A stretch of 8,493 nucleotides of DNA from Proteobacteria bacterium UBA3588. GTDB taxonomy: Bacteria > Pseudomonadota > Gammaproteobacteria > Thiohalomonadales > Thiohalomonadaceae. The notes beneath the pieces are model-generated. The model was not told the origin of the DNA, ran no database searches, and saw only the letters and a program-made list of their open reading frames with translations. How positions within the stretch are numbered: the first letter of the stretch is position 1; every line of letters starts with the position of its first letter. The position numbers and the translations under genes are program-made. Positions 1 through 4,905 of the stretch are shown here, one piece after another. The stretch spans positions 1 to 8,493 of the forward strand of contig DFMR01000005.1 in the NCBI GenBank assembly GCA_002376325.1, in the 5' to 3' direction.

Positions 1-450
1 CAGCACCAGTTCGAAAAGGTGGAGCTGGTGCAGGTGGTCCGTCCCGAGCAGTCGTGGCAGGCACTGGAGGAGCTGGTCTGCCACGCCGAGGAGGTGCTCA
101 AGCGCCTGGAGCTGCGGTACCGTACGATGGCCCTATGCGCCGGCGATATGGGCTTCTCCGCGGCCAAGACCTACGATCTGGAGGTGTGGCTGCCGGGGCA
201 GAACAAGTACCGTGAGATATCCTCCTGCTCCAACTTTCAGGATTTCCAGGCGCGGCGGATGCAGGCGCGCTGGCGCAACCCGGAGACCAAAAAGCCGGAG
301 CTGGTGCATACCCTCAACGGTTCGGGTCTCGCGGTCGGTCGGACGCTGGTGGCGATTATGGAGAACTACCAGCAAGCCGACGGGTCAGTAGCTGTACCTG
401 TGGCATTGCAGCCGTACATGGGCGGCATGACCGCCATCACGGCGGGGTGA
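1..450 (+). CDS. serS: Serine--tRNA ligase, C-terminal part (5' end outside window)
   Basis: Class II aminoacyl-tRNA synthetase that charges tRNA-Ser (and tRNA-Sec where present) with serine in the cytoplasm. The frame is open from base 1, and about 149 of the usual roughly 425 codons lie inside the window. What is present matches the E. coli enzyme nearly residue for residue: the HQFEKVE strand that follows motif 2 at the very start, then CAGDMGF, AAKTYDLEVWLPGQ and REISSCSNFQDFQARRM of the catalytic core. Class II motif 3 (NGSGLAVGRTLVAIMENYQ), whose arginine contacts ATP, lies near 316-372. The end, in which PYMGG is the last family motif, is of normal length. The GTG at 19 is internal, not a start. 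No convincing terminator lies in the 55 nt before the next gene, so read-through is possible. In several gammaproteobacteria serS is followed directly by cysG; here two small genes lie between them. Confidence 0.97.
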   Translation, partial: QHQFEKVELVQVVRPEQSWQALEELVCHAEEVLKRLELRYRTMALCAGDMGFSAAKTYDLEVWLPGQNKYREISSCSNFQDFQARRMQARWRNPETKKPELVHTLNGSGLAVGRTLVAIMENYQQADGSVAVPVALQPYMGGMTAITAG

Positions 451-505
451 TCGCAGGCTGGCTACACTGTGCGGCACGAGTCGAGACGAACGGAGTGGCG
501 ACGTG

Positions 506-877
506 ATGGTGAACAGACGTTTGGGATGGTTGGCGGCGTTGCTGTCGGCGGTGTTATATGGCCTTCCGGCGCACGCGGCGCTGCTGCAGGATGTAAAATC
601 CGATGCCACGACGTTGGGGCACCAGGTCGCGGGCGACGCCAAGCAGCTTGCCGCGCAGACGAAGCACGAGTCCAAGGGGAGCTGGGCGCGGATGAAGGAC
701 AGCTGGAGCGAGCTGTCCGACGGTATCGCGCACACCTGGCACGGCTTCTGGGGCGACGCGAAGCAGTCCGGCCAACAGGCGGGCGCGGCGGCGGCGAGTA
801 CCGGGCGGGAGCTCAAGGATCGCACCCTCAAGAGTGGTCAGGAGATCAAAAAGGGTGTCGAAAAGGTTTTCAAGTAA
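506..877 (+). CDS. Small exported protein made of nine 11-residue amphipathic repeats
   Basis: Not a family I can name. The 123-residue product begins with a Sec-type signal peptide: basic NRR, a hydrophobic core around residues 6-20 and a PAHA/A cleavage site after residue 24. The predicted mature chain is 99 residues, exactly nine 11-residue blocks. Block position 2 reads L,L,L,S,L,F,A,L,I and position 6 reads V,V,T,M,I,A,A,T,V; position 10 is small or aromatic. Eleven residues make three helical turns, so positions 2, 6, 10 and 3 form one continuous face. The four Trp all sit at positions 3 or 10, in blocks 4-6. There is no Cys. I infer an alpha-helical, surface- or membrane-associating periplasmic protein, resembling LEA or apolipoprotein repeats in design only. 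GGAG at 492-495 serves either ATG 506 (10-nt spacing) or the in-frame GTG 503 (7 nt). It lies 28 nt upstream of a related gene, probably in one transcript. Confidence 0.8.
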   Translation: MVNRRLGWLAALLSAVLYGLPAHAALLQDVKSDATTLGHQVAGDAKQLAAQTKHESKGSWARMKDSWSELSDGIAHTWHGFWGDAKQSGQQAGAAAASTGRELKDRTLKSGQEIKKGVEKVFK

Positions 878-905
878 ACAGAATTTCTTTGACGGGCAGA
901 GGATT

Positions 906-1193
906 ATGCGACGTAAACAACTGTGGTTGAGCGCTGCGTTAATCGCTTTCGGGCTGGTCGTCCAGTCGGGGTTTGTGGCGCCGGCGCGGGCAGATGCGGC
1001 GGATAAGGCGCAGAACACCAACGAACAGTCGAAGGGTTTCAAACAGGAGGTGAAAGAAGGGGCGAAGAAGACGTGGAGTGGATTCAAAAAGGGGCTGAAG
1101 GAAACCGGGGAAAGTTTCCGGGACGCCGGCCATGCCATCAAAAAAGATGCAAAAGAGAGTGCCGACAAGGCAAAAAAGGACTTTTCCCACTAA
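906..1193 (+). CDS. Small exported Lys-rich protein with 11-residue repeats, related to its upstream neighbour
   Basis: A 95-residue product of unknown function. The open frame extends upstream to 834, but ATG 906 is preferred: it directly precedes a good signal peptide (MRRKQLW, hydrophobic core, APARA cleavage after residue 29) and follows AGAGG at 898-902, although the 3-nt spacing is short. After a polar linker (residues 30-44), residues 45-95 divide into four full 11-residue blocks plus seven residues. Position 5 reads V,F,F,A,F and position 9 reads A,L,G,A; the single mature Trp is at position 2 of block 2. Shifted by one residue this is the same register as the upstream protein, including the Trp position, so the two are probably diverged copies. 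It is far richer in Lys (a strongly basic helix), which may suit binding to anionic lipid, LPS or nucleic acid; that is inference. A histone-like or LEA-like stress protein is an alternative reading, but the signal peptide argues for export. Confidence 0.78.
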   Translation: MRRKQLWLSAALIAFGLVVQSGFVAPARADAADKAQNTNEQSKGFKQEVKEGAKKTWSGFKKGLKETGESFRDAGHAIKKDAKESADKAKKDFSH

Positions 1194-1213
1194 GCGTAAA
1201 CCGGAAGCGGAAT

Positions 1214-1241
1214 GCAGGGGCGTTCACGGTGCCCTTTCTGC
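1214..1241 (+). terminator. Weak hairpin after the small-gene pair, possible terminator
   Basis: GCAG at 1214-1217 can pair with CTGC at 1238-1241, and GGGC at 1218-1221 with GCCC at 1231-1234, leaving a TTT bulge and a 9-nt loop. An alternative fold pairs AGGGGC with GCCCTT, using one G-T pair. No real T-run follows, so if it terminates it does so poorly. It is the best candidate in the 207-nt gap between the small genes and cysG. Confidence 0.25.
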
Positions 1242-1312
1242 TTGTGCCAGAATATCGTTGTCTTCCTACGCTCATATCCCCATATCCTGCTCGACGTCCT
1301 GCATGGTTATTC

Positions 1313-1340
1313 CCGGTCTAGGACTAGGTTAGCGGACCGG
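1313..1340 (+). promoter_or_regulatory. Inverted repeat with CTAGG repeats in the cysG leader
   Basis: CCGGTC at 1313-1318 is an exact inverted repeat of GACCGG at 1335-1340, with a 16-nt loop. The segment contains CTAGG at 1318-1322 and 1324-1328, and a third copy follows at 1352-1356. A second small hairpin (TGGCC 1365-1369 with GGCCA 1375-1379) ends 21 nt before the cysG ATG. Together they could be an operator or leader structure. I found no convincing sigma-70 promoter in this gap, so the function is unassigned. Confidence 0.3.
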
Positions 1341-1400
1341 TTGCGGGTAAACTAGGCGGCCCTCTGGCCCGTGCGGCCACCAGCATGAGTTGTTGATTCG

Positions 1401-2801
1401 ATGGATTTATTGCCGATTTTTTTTAGTGTACGCGACCGGCGCACCCTGGTAGTGGGCGGCGGCGAGGTGGCTGTCCGTAAGGCGGGCCTGCTGCACGAGG
1501 CGGGAGCCGAGGTGATGATTGTCAGCCCGCAGCTGGCGCCCGCGTTGCAGGAACAGGTGAGCAACAGCGTGTATCAGTATCGTTGCGCTACCTTTGAACC
1601 GTCCGATTTGGCGGGCGTCGCACTGGTCATCGCCGCGACCGACGACGGTGAGGTGAATCGCCAGGTTTCCGAATTGGCGCAGGCCCGCAATATCCCCGTG
1701 AACGTGGTCGACAACCCGGGGCTGTGCAGCTTCGTGATGCCCTCGATCATCGACCGTTCGCCGGTGCAGATCGCTGTTTCCACCGGCGGGGCGTCGCCGG
1801 TGTTGGCGCGCCTGCTGCGCGCCAAGCTGGAGTCGGCAATTCCCGCAGCTTACGGCCGCCTCGCCCAACTGGTCGAGGGTTTCCGCGACAAGGTCAAGGC
1901 GCGATTCAACGACGTCAACGCGCGGCGCAATTTTTGGGAAAAGATATTGCAGGGCGAGGTAGCCGAACTGGTCTTCGCCGGCAAGGAGGAGCAGGCGCGC
2001 GATGCGCTCGAGGCGGCCGTGGCCGCGGGTGACGATTCACCGGTGGGCGAGGTGTATCTGGTCGGCGGCGGCCCGGGCGACCCGGATCTGCTGACCTTTC
2101 GCGCGCTGCGGCTGATGCAGCAGGCCGATGTGGTGGTTCACGATCGTCTGGTCTCCCAGCAGGTGCTCGATCTGTGCCGGCGCGATGCGGAACGCATCTA
2201 TGTCGGCAAGGAACGGGACAACCACGCGCTGCCGCAGGAGCAGATCAATATGCTGTTGGTGCGGCTGGCGCAAGAGGGTAAGCGGGTGTGCCGCCTCAAG
2301 GGCGGCGACCCCTTCATCTTCGGGCGCGGCGGCGAGGAGATCGAGACGCTGGCCGCAGAAGGCGTCAATTTCCAGGTGGTGCCCGGCATCACCGCCGCCA
2401 TCGGCATGTCGTCCTATGCCGGCATCCCGCTGACCCATCGCGACCATTCGCAATCGGTGACGTTCGTTACCGGCCACCTCAAAGACGGCACCATGAACCT
2501 CAACTGGAACGCGCTGGCGCAGCCGAATCAGACGGTGGTGTTCTATATGGGCCTAAAGGGGTTGGCGGTGATCTGCGAGCAGATGATTCAGCATGGCCGT
2601 TCGCCCGACACGCCGATGGCGTTGGTGCAGCAGGCGACCACGCCCCGCCAGAAGGAGTTCATCGGTACCCTCGCTACCATGACGCAGGTGATCGAAAAGG
2701 AAGAGATCAAGCCGCCGACCCTGATCGTGGTCGGCGAGGTGGTGCGGCTGCACAAGCAGTTCAGCTGGTTCGAGCCGCACAGCTATTACGGGGAAAAATA
2801 G
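1401..2801 (+). CDS. cysG: Siroheme synthase CysG (SUMT / precorrin-2 dehydrogenase / sirohydrochlorin ferrochelatase)
   Basis: Trifunctional cytoplasmic enzyme making siroheme from uroporphyrinogen III: two SAM-dependent methylations, NAD+-dependent oxidation, then iron insertion. The 466 residues compare with 457 in E. coli. The N-terminal CysG-B half has the NAD-binding GGGEVAVRKAGLL (about 19-31), IAATDD (77-82) and NVVDNPG with Asp104, the residue needed for dehydrogenation and chelation. MPSIIDRSPVQIAVSTGG follows; the residue aligned with the phosphorylated Ser128 of Salmonella CysG is Thr128. The C-terminal CysG-A half has the SAM loop GGGPGDPDLLT (222-232), HDRLVS with Asp248, YVGK with Lys270, RLKGGDPFIFGRGGEE (298-313), VVPGITAA, GIPLTHRD and the FYMGL strand (381-385). 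The Asp248 and Lys270 catalytic pair is intact. ATG 1401 matches the family start (MDxLPIF); its Shine-Dalgarno is weak (GAG at 1387-1389). Siroheme serves assimilatory sulfite and nitrite reductases. The gene converges on a rhodanese gene 48 nt away. Confidence 0.98.
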   Translation: MDLLPIFFSVRDRRTLVVGGGEVAVRKAGLLHEAGAEVMIVSPQLAPALQEQVSNSVYQYRCATFEPSDLAGVALVIAATDDGEVNRQVSELAQARNIPVNVVDNPGLCSFVMPSIIDRSPVQIAVSTGGASPVLARLLRAKLESAIPAAYGRLAQLVEGFRDKVKARFNDVNARRNFWEKILQGEVAELVFAGKEEQARDALEAAVAAGDDSPVGEVYLVGGGPGDPDLLTFRALRLMQQADVVVHDRLVSQQVLDLCRRDAERIYVGKERDNHALPQEQINMLLVRLAQEGKRVCRLKGGDPFIFGRGGEEIETLAAEGVNFQVVPGITAAIGMSSYAGIPLTHRDHSQSVTFVTGHLKDGTMNLNWNALAQPNQTVVFYMGLKGLAVICEQMIQHGRSPDTPMALVQQATTPRQKEFIGTLATMTQVIEKEEIKPPTLIVVGEVVRLHKQFSWFEPHSYYGEK

Positions 2802-2840
2802 CCCGGAGTTCCTGGTTCTCGGTTGTCGGCTTGAATTCTG

Positions 2841-2860
2841 AACCTGATTTTAAGCAGGTT
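2841..2860. terminator. Short hairpin between convergent cysG and rhodanese genes
   Basis: AACCTG at 2841-2846 pairs perfectly with CAGGTT at 2855-2860 around an 8-nt loop. The loop holds the rhodanese stop codon (TAA on the - strand, 2850-2852). The stem is only 6 bp and neither strand has a clear T-run after it, so it is a weak bidirectional terminator at best. No stronger structure lies in the 48-nt gap. Confidence 0.3.
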
Positions 2861-3314
2861 TGCGCTGTTCCGGTCGTAGTTTGGTGGTGAAGTAGTCCTC
2901 GGCCAACTCCTCATCCACCGCGGTGTCGTTGCCGTCGACCATCGGCTGCTCGTACTCGAACCAGCCGCGCATGCCGGTCTTGAGCGAGTAGACGTGTTTG
3001 AAACCCATGCGTTGCATGGTGTGGGCGGCAAGGACGCTGCGGTAACCCGAGCGGCAGATGACGACGATTTCCCGTTCGCGGTCGGCGGCGAGTTCGGGCA
3101 CGGTTTCGTCGTAGTCCCACTCGCAGGCCGACTCCAATACCCCGCGCGGGACATTGAGCGCGCCATCGATGTGCATGGCGTCGAACTCGTAGGGTTCACG
3201 TACGTCCAACAGCAGGAGACCGGGAGTTGTCGGCAGTTTTTCCGCCAAATCCCAGGGAAACAGCTCGTTTACCTCGGACAGGCATTCGGCGATCAGATCA
3301 GTGTAATGCTTCAT
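2850..3314 (-). CDS. Single-domain rhodanese-like sulfurtransferase
   Basis: A 154-residue cytoplasmic protein without signal peptide. One rhodanese domain runs from about residue 15 to 125: LLLLDVREPYEFDAMHI (33-49), NVPRG (54-58) and the active-site loop CRSGYR (87-92). Cys87 would carry the persulfide; the six-residue loop is the sulfurtransferase type rather than the longer Cdc25 phosphatase type. YSLKTGMRGW (109-118) closes the domain. An acidic segment (TAVDEELAEDYF, 131-142) and a short polar tail ending RPEQRKPA follow. The likely role is handling of sulfane sulfur, such as transfer from thiosulfate or a protein persulfide; the natural donor and acceptor cannot be read from sequence. 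It is convergent with cysG, whose product supports sulfite reduction, which hints at a sulfur-metabolism setting. The Shine-Dalgarno is weak (AGGG about 10 nt ahead). A possible promoter lies at 3367-3395. Confidence 0.92.
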   Translation of the reverse strand: MKHYTDLIAECLSEVNELFPWDLAEKLPTTPGLLLLDVREPYEFDAMHIDGALNVPRGVLESACEWDYDETVPELAADREREIVVICRSGYRSVLAAHTMQRMGFKHVYSLKTGMRGWFEYEQPMVDGNDTAVDEELAEDYFTTKLRPEQRKPA

Positions 3315-3366
3315 AGCGGAACGGCCCTACACAACGTGAGGTCACTGGTAATTCGGCAAGGGCTGA

Positions 3367-3395
3367 ATATTACTTGCTTTGACCGATGGACTCAA
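3367..3395 (-). promoter_or_regulatory. Possible sigma-70 promoter for the rhodanese gene
   Basis: On the - strand TTGAGT (3390-3395) and TAATAT (3367-3372) are separated by exactly 17 nt. Each hexamer matches four of six consensus bases. Transcription would start near 3360, giving a leader of about 45 nt before the ATG at 3314. It lies in the 136-nt divergent gap shared with the S24-domain gene. Confidence 0.4.
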
Positions 3396-3414
3396 AGTTT
3401 GTGCCGAAGGGCGC

Positions 3415-3420
3415 TAAAAT
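3415..3420 (+). promoter_or_regulatory. Possible -10 element for the S24-domain gene
   Basis: TAAAAT matches five of six bases of the sigma-70 -10 consensus and lies 30 nt ahead of the S24 gene ATG. No good -35 hexamer sits 16-18 nt upstream; the expected place is TCAAAG, overlapping the -35 of the opposing rhodanese promoter. GGAG at 3437-3440 is the ribosome binding site. I saw no SOS-box-like CTGT-N8-ACAG in the gap. Confidence 0.28.
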
Positions 3421-3450
3421 AACGGCAAGCAACAGCGGAGAACATGACCC

Positions 3451-3846
3451 ATGGCCGTGGAAAAATTCATACCGATTGTGGACGAGCAGCAGGCGGAGGC
3501 CGAGCCGATCGATGAGCGTCTGGCGGCGTTCACCAGTCCCTGCGAAGGCAACGAGCCCTATGCCCTGATGGTGCTGGGCGACAGCATGTTGCCGGAGTTC
3601 GGCGATGGCGACATCATCGTCATCTATCCCAACAACCCGGTGACGCACGGTTGTTATGTCGTGGCCCACCACGACGACGAATATACCTTTCGCCAGTTCA
3701 TCGTTGACGGGGAGCAATACTATTTGAAGGCCCTCAACGAGGCCTATCCGGCGGTGGAAGTGCCGGGTGTCGAAGTGGTGAAGGGCGTCATTGTGCAGAA
3801 GAAGCCGCGCGGCGGCGGACGAAAATCGATCAAACGATACGAGTAG
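3451..3846 (+). CDS. Stand-alone S24 (LexA/UmuD-type) domain protein, catalytic Lys replaced by Arg
   Basis: A 131-residue protein with a single S24 fold and no helix-turn-helix; only about 35 residues precede the domain. MVLGDSMLPEFGDGDIIVI (40-58) carries the nucleophile Ser45 in the usual GDSM setting, and GCYVVAHHDDEYTFRQF (67-83) is the following beta region. Aligned with UmuD (EFTVKRL) and LexA (EVTVKRL), the catalytic-Lys position falls on Arg81 (EYTFRQF). YYLKALNEAYPAVEV (90-104) matches the family's conserved LxPxNxxY region. No Ala-Gly or Cys-Gly cleavage site precedes Ser45. It therefore seems unable to autocleave by the classical Ser-Lys mechanism; binding or scaffolding is an inference. 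The tail KKPRGGGRKSIKR (117-129) is strongly basic. No umuC neighbour is present. ATG 3451 has GGAG 10 nt upstream. It is divergent from the rhodanese gene and ends just before a strong terminator. Confidence 0.85.
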   Translation: MAVEKFIPIVDEQQAEAEPIDERLAAFTSPCEGNEPYALMVLGDSMLPEFGDGDIIVIYPNNPVTHGCYVVAHHDDEYTFRQFIVDGEQYYLKALNEAYPAVEVPGVEVVKGVIVQKKPRGGGRKSIKRYE

Positions 3847-3864
3847 GCCGGTGCGGATAGCGGC

Positions 3865-3899
3865 AAAAGAAGGGGCGCTGCTGCGGCGCCCCTTCTTTT
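3865..3899. terminator. Strong bidirectional intrinsic terminator
   Basis: A perfect 14-bp stem: bases 3865-3878 (AAAAGAAGGGGCGC) pair with 3886-3899 around a 7-nt loop TGCTGCG. The GC-rich inner stem and the A-tract/T-tract flanks give a U-run on either strand. It sits 18 nt after the S24 gene stop on + and 4 nt after the slyD stop on -, so it serves both convergent genes. Confidence 0.93.
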
Positions 3900-3903
3900 A
3901 TAT

Positions 3904-4389
3904 TTAATGCTGGTGGCCGCCCTCGCCATGCACGTGGCCGTGCTCCAGCTCTTCCTCGGTGGCATCGCGCACTTCCACAATGGTTACATCGAAATTCAGC
4001 GCCTGCCCCGCGAGGGGGTGGTTGGCGTCGACGGTAATCGTCTCCGGGGTGACCTCAGAGACGGTTACCACCATCGTATTGCCGTCTTCCGTCGTCGTGT
4101 GAAACTGCATGCCGACCTGAATCTCATCAGGTGTTTCGAACATTTCACGCGGCACAGCCTGCATCAGGCTGTCGTCACGCTCGCCGTAGCCTTCAGCGGG
4201 GGCAACGGAGACATTCATGGCATCTCCGGCCTTCTTTCCCTCCAGGGCAGTTTCGAGACCGGGGATGATATTACCGAGACCGTGAATATACGCGAGGGGT
4301 TCTCCGCCCTTGGAGCTGTCGATGACGGTGCCTTCGCCGTCAGTGAGGGTGTAGTCGATAACGACCACCTTTTGGGCTGCAATAAGCAT
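3904..4389 (-). CDS. slyD: SlyD-type FKBP peptidyl-prolyl cis-trans isomerase
   Basis: A 161-residue cytoplasmic prolyl isomerase and chaperone of the SlyD class. The FKBP core is split: VVVIDYTLTDGEGTVIDSS (8-26), YIHGLGNIIPGLETALEG (34-51), then the insert-in-flap chaperone domain from about 66 to 125. The second FKBP half follows with DANHPLAGQALNFDV (121-135). The C-terminus is His-rich (EHGHVHGEGGHQH, five His in 13 residues), a likely Ni/Zn-binding tail. It is much shorter than in E. coli SlyD (196 residues) and lacks Cys. In enterobacteria SlyD supplies nickel to hydrogenase maturation; whether this short tail does so is uncertain. The frame is open up to 4554, but ATG 4389 is chosen because AAGGA lies 8 nt upstream and the family begins here. 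The start lies inside the end of the upstream lipoprotein gene, so translational coupling is possible. Transcription ends at the hairpin 3865-3899. Confidence 0.94.
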   Translation of the reverse strand: MLIAAQKVVVIDYTLTDGEGTVIDSSKGGEPLAYIHGLGNIIPGLETALEGKKAGDAMNVSVAPAEGYGERDDSLMQAVPREMFETPDEIQVGMQFHTTTEDGNTMVVTVSEVTPETITVDANHPLAGQALNFDVTIVEVRDATEEELEHGHVHGEGGHQH

Positions 4390-4714
4390 GAAGAGGATCC
4401 TTGGTTGGGAACAGTAAGATGTGACTGGCGCGGCCCTGAAAACGGGTAAACTCGAAGCCTCGCCACGCGTCCGAGCGGATATTGTAGGCCGTTTCCTGCG
4501 GCGATCCAAGGCATAGCGGGCCTGCGTCGCGGAGGGGGAGTGCGATACCGCCATGCATCACGGTGAATTCCGCATCAAGCGTGCGTAGTTGGCTATCGGT
4601 ACCATAGCGCGCCGGTAAGCGGGCAGATGGCATCGCCGCTGTTCGTGCGCAACCGGCCAAGGTCGCAATCAAAATAGCTAAAAGGATCAGGCGTGGCTGC
4701 ACGCTTCGGATCAC
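4340..4714 (-). CDS. Small predicted lipoprotein, unknown function, overlapping slyD
   Basis: A 124-residue product I do not recognise. The frame is open up to 4798 (TTG), but GTG 4714 is preferred because GGAGG lies 7 nt upstream and translation then begins with a lipoprotein signal: basic residues, the core LILLAILIATLAG, and the lipobox LAGC with Cys at residue 22. Ala at +2 after Cys would favour outer-membrane sorting. The mature part has roughly 103 residues and two further Cys. I see no named domain. Codons include CTA, TTA and CGA more often than in cysG or mfd, so coding evidence is weaker over the last third. The end overlaps slyD by 50 nt, including the slyD ribosome binding site. 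The overlapping tail might result from a lost stop or frameshift. It lies 191 nt downstream of mfd on the same strand, and I found no clear promoter in that gap. Confidence 0.55.
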   Translation of the reverse strand: MIRSVQPRLILLAILIATLAGCARTAAMPSARLPARYGTDSQLRTLDAEFTVMHGGIALPLRDAGPLCLGSPQETAYNIRSDAWRGFEFTRFQGRASHILLFPTKDPLHAYCSPKGGRYRLHPH

Positions 4715-4856
4715 GGGAAGGCCTCCAAATAGTCGATTGCCGGTCGTTCCGTCGCAGCCCGAGCGAAAGCGCTGAGCACTCCGGATGGAATGCGTCAATG
4801 ACTGTTAAATGCGAAAAATGTGGAGGAATCGTGAGGGGATGGTAATGTTTTGCGAA

Positions 4857-4887
4857 ACCTGCCGGGGCTCCGTTCCGCTGAGCAGGT
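4857..4887 (-). terminator. Weak inverted repeat after mfd
   Basis: ACCTGC at 4857-4862 is an exact inverted repeat of GCAGGT at 4882-4887, with a 19-nt loop, 19 nt downstream of the mfd stop. On the - strand it is followed by TTCGCAAAA rather than a T-run. It could slow polymerase or stabilise the mRNA end, but it is not a classical terminator. Confidence 0.2.
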
Positions 4888-4905
4888 CACGGTGTCGCGC
4901 GGGCA

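Noticed and set aside
834..905. Upstream extension of the second small gene to 834
   Set aside because: It would overlap the preceding gene by 44 nt and put 24 basic residues ahead of a normal signal peptide. ATG 906 fits better.
469..930. Alternative + strand frame of 153 codons across the first small gene
   Set aside because: The overlapping frame at 506-877 has a signal peptide, a ribosome binding site and exact 11-residue periodicity. The alternative is Arg/Gly-rich nonsense.
2994..3422. 142-codon + strand frame antisense to the rhodanese gene
   Set aside because: The rhodanese active-site loop and domain order are unmistakable on the - strand, so this is a composition shadow.
3315..3450. 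SOS box expected if the S24-domain gene were LexA-regulated
   Set aside because: No CTGT-N8-ACAG-like palindrome was found in the gap, so there is no sequence support for SOS control.
3907..4449. 180-codon + strand frame antisense to slyD
   Set aside because: slyD is a clear family match with its own Shine-Dalgarno, and the antisense protein shows no family features. It would also start immediately after a strong terminator.
4390..4554. Upstream extension of slyD
   Set aside because: The family N-terminus begins at ATG 4389 with AAGGA 8 nt upstream, and the extension has no FKBP similarity.
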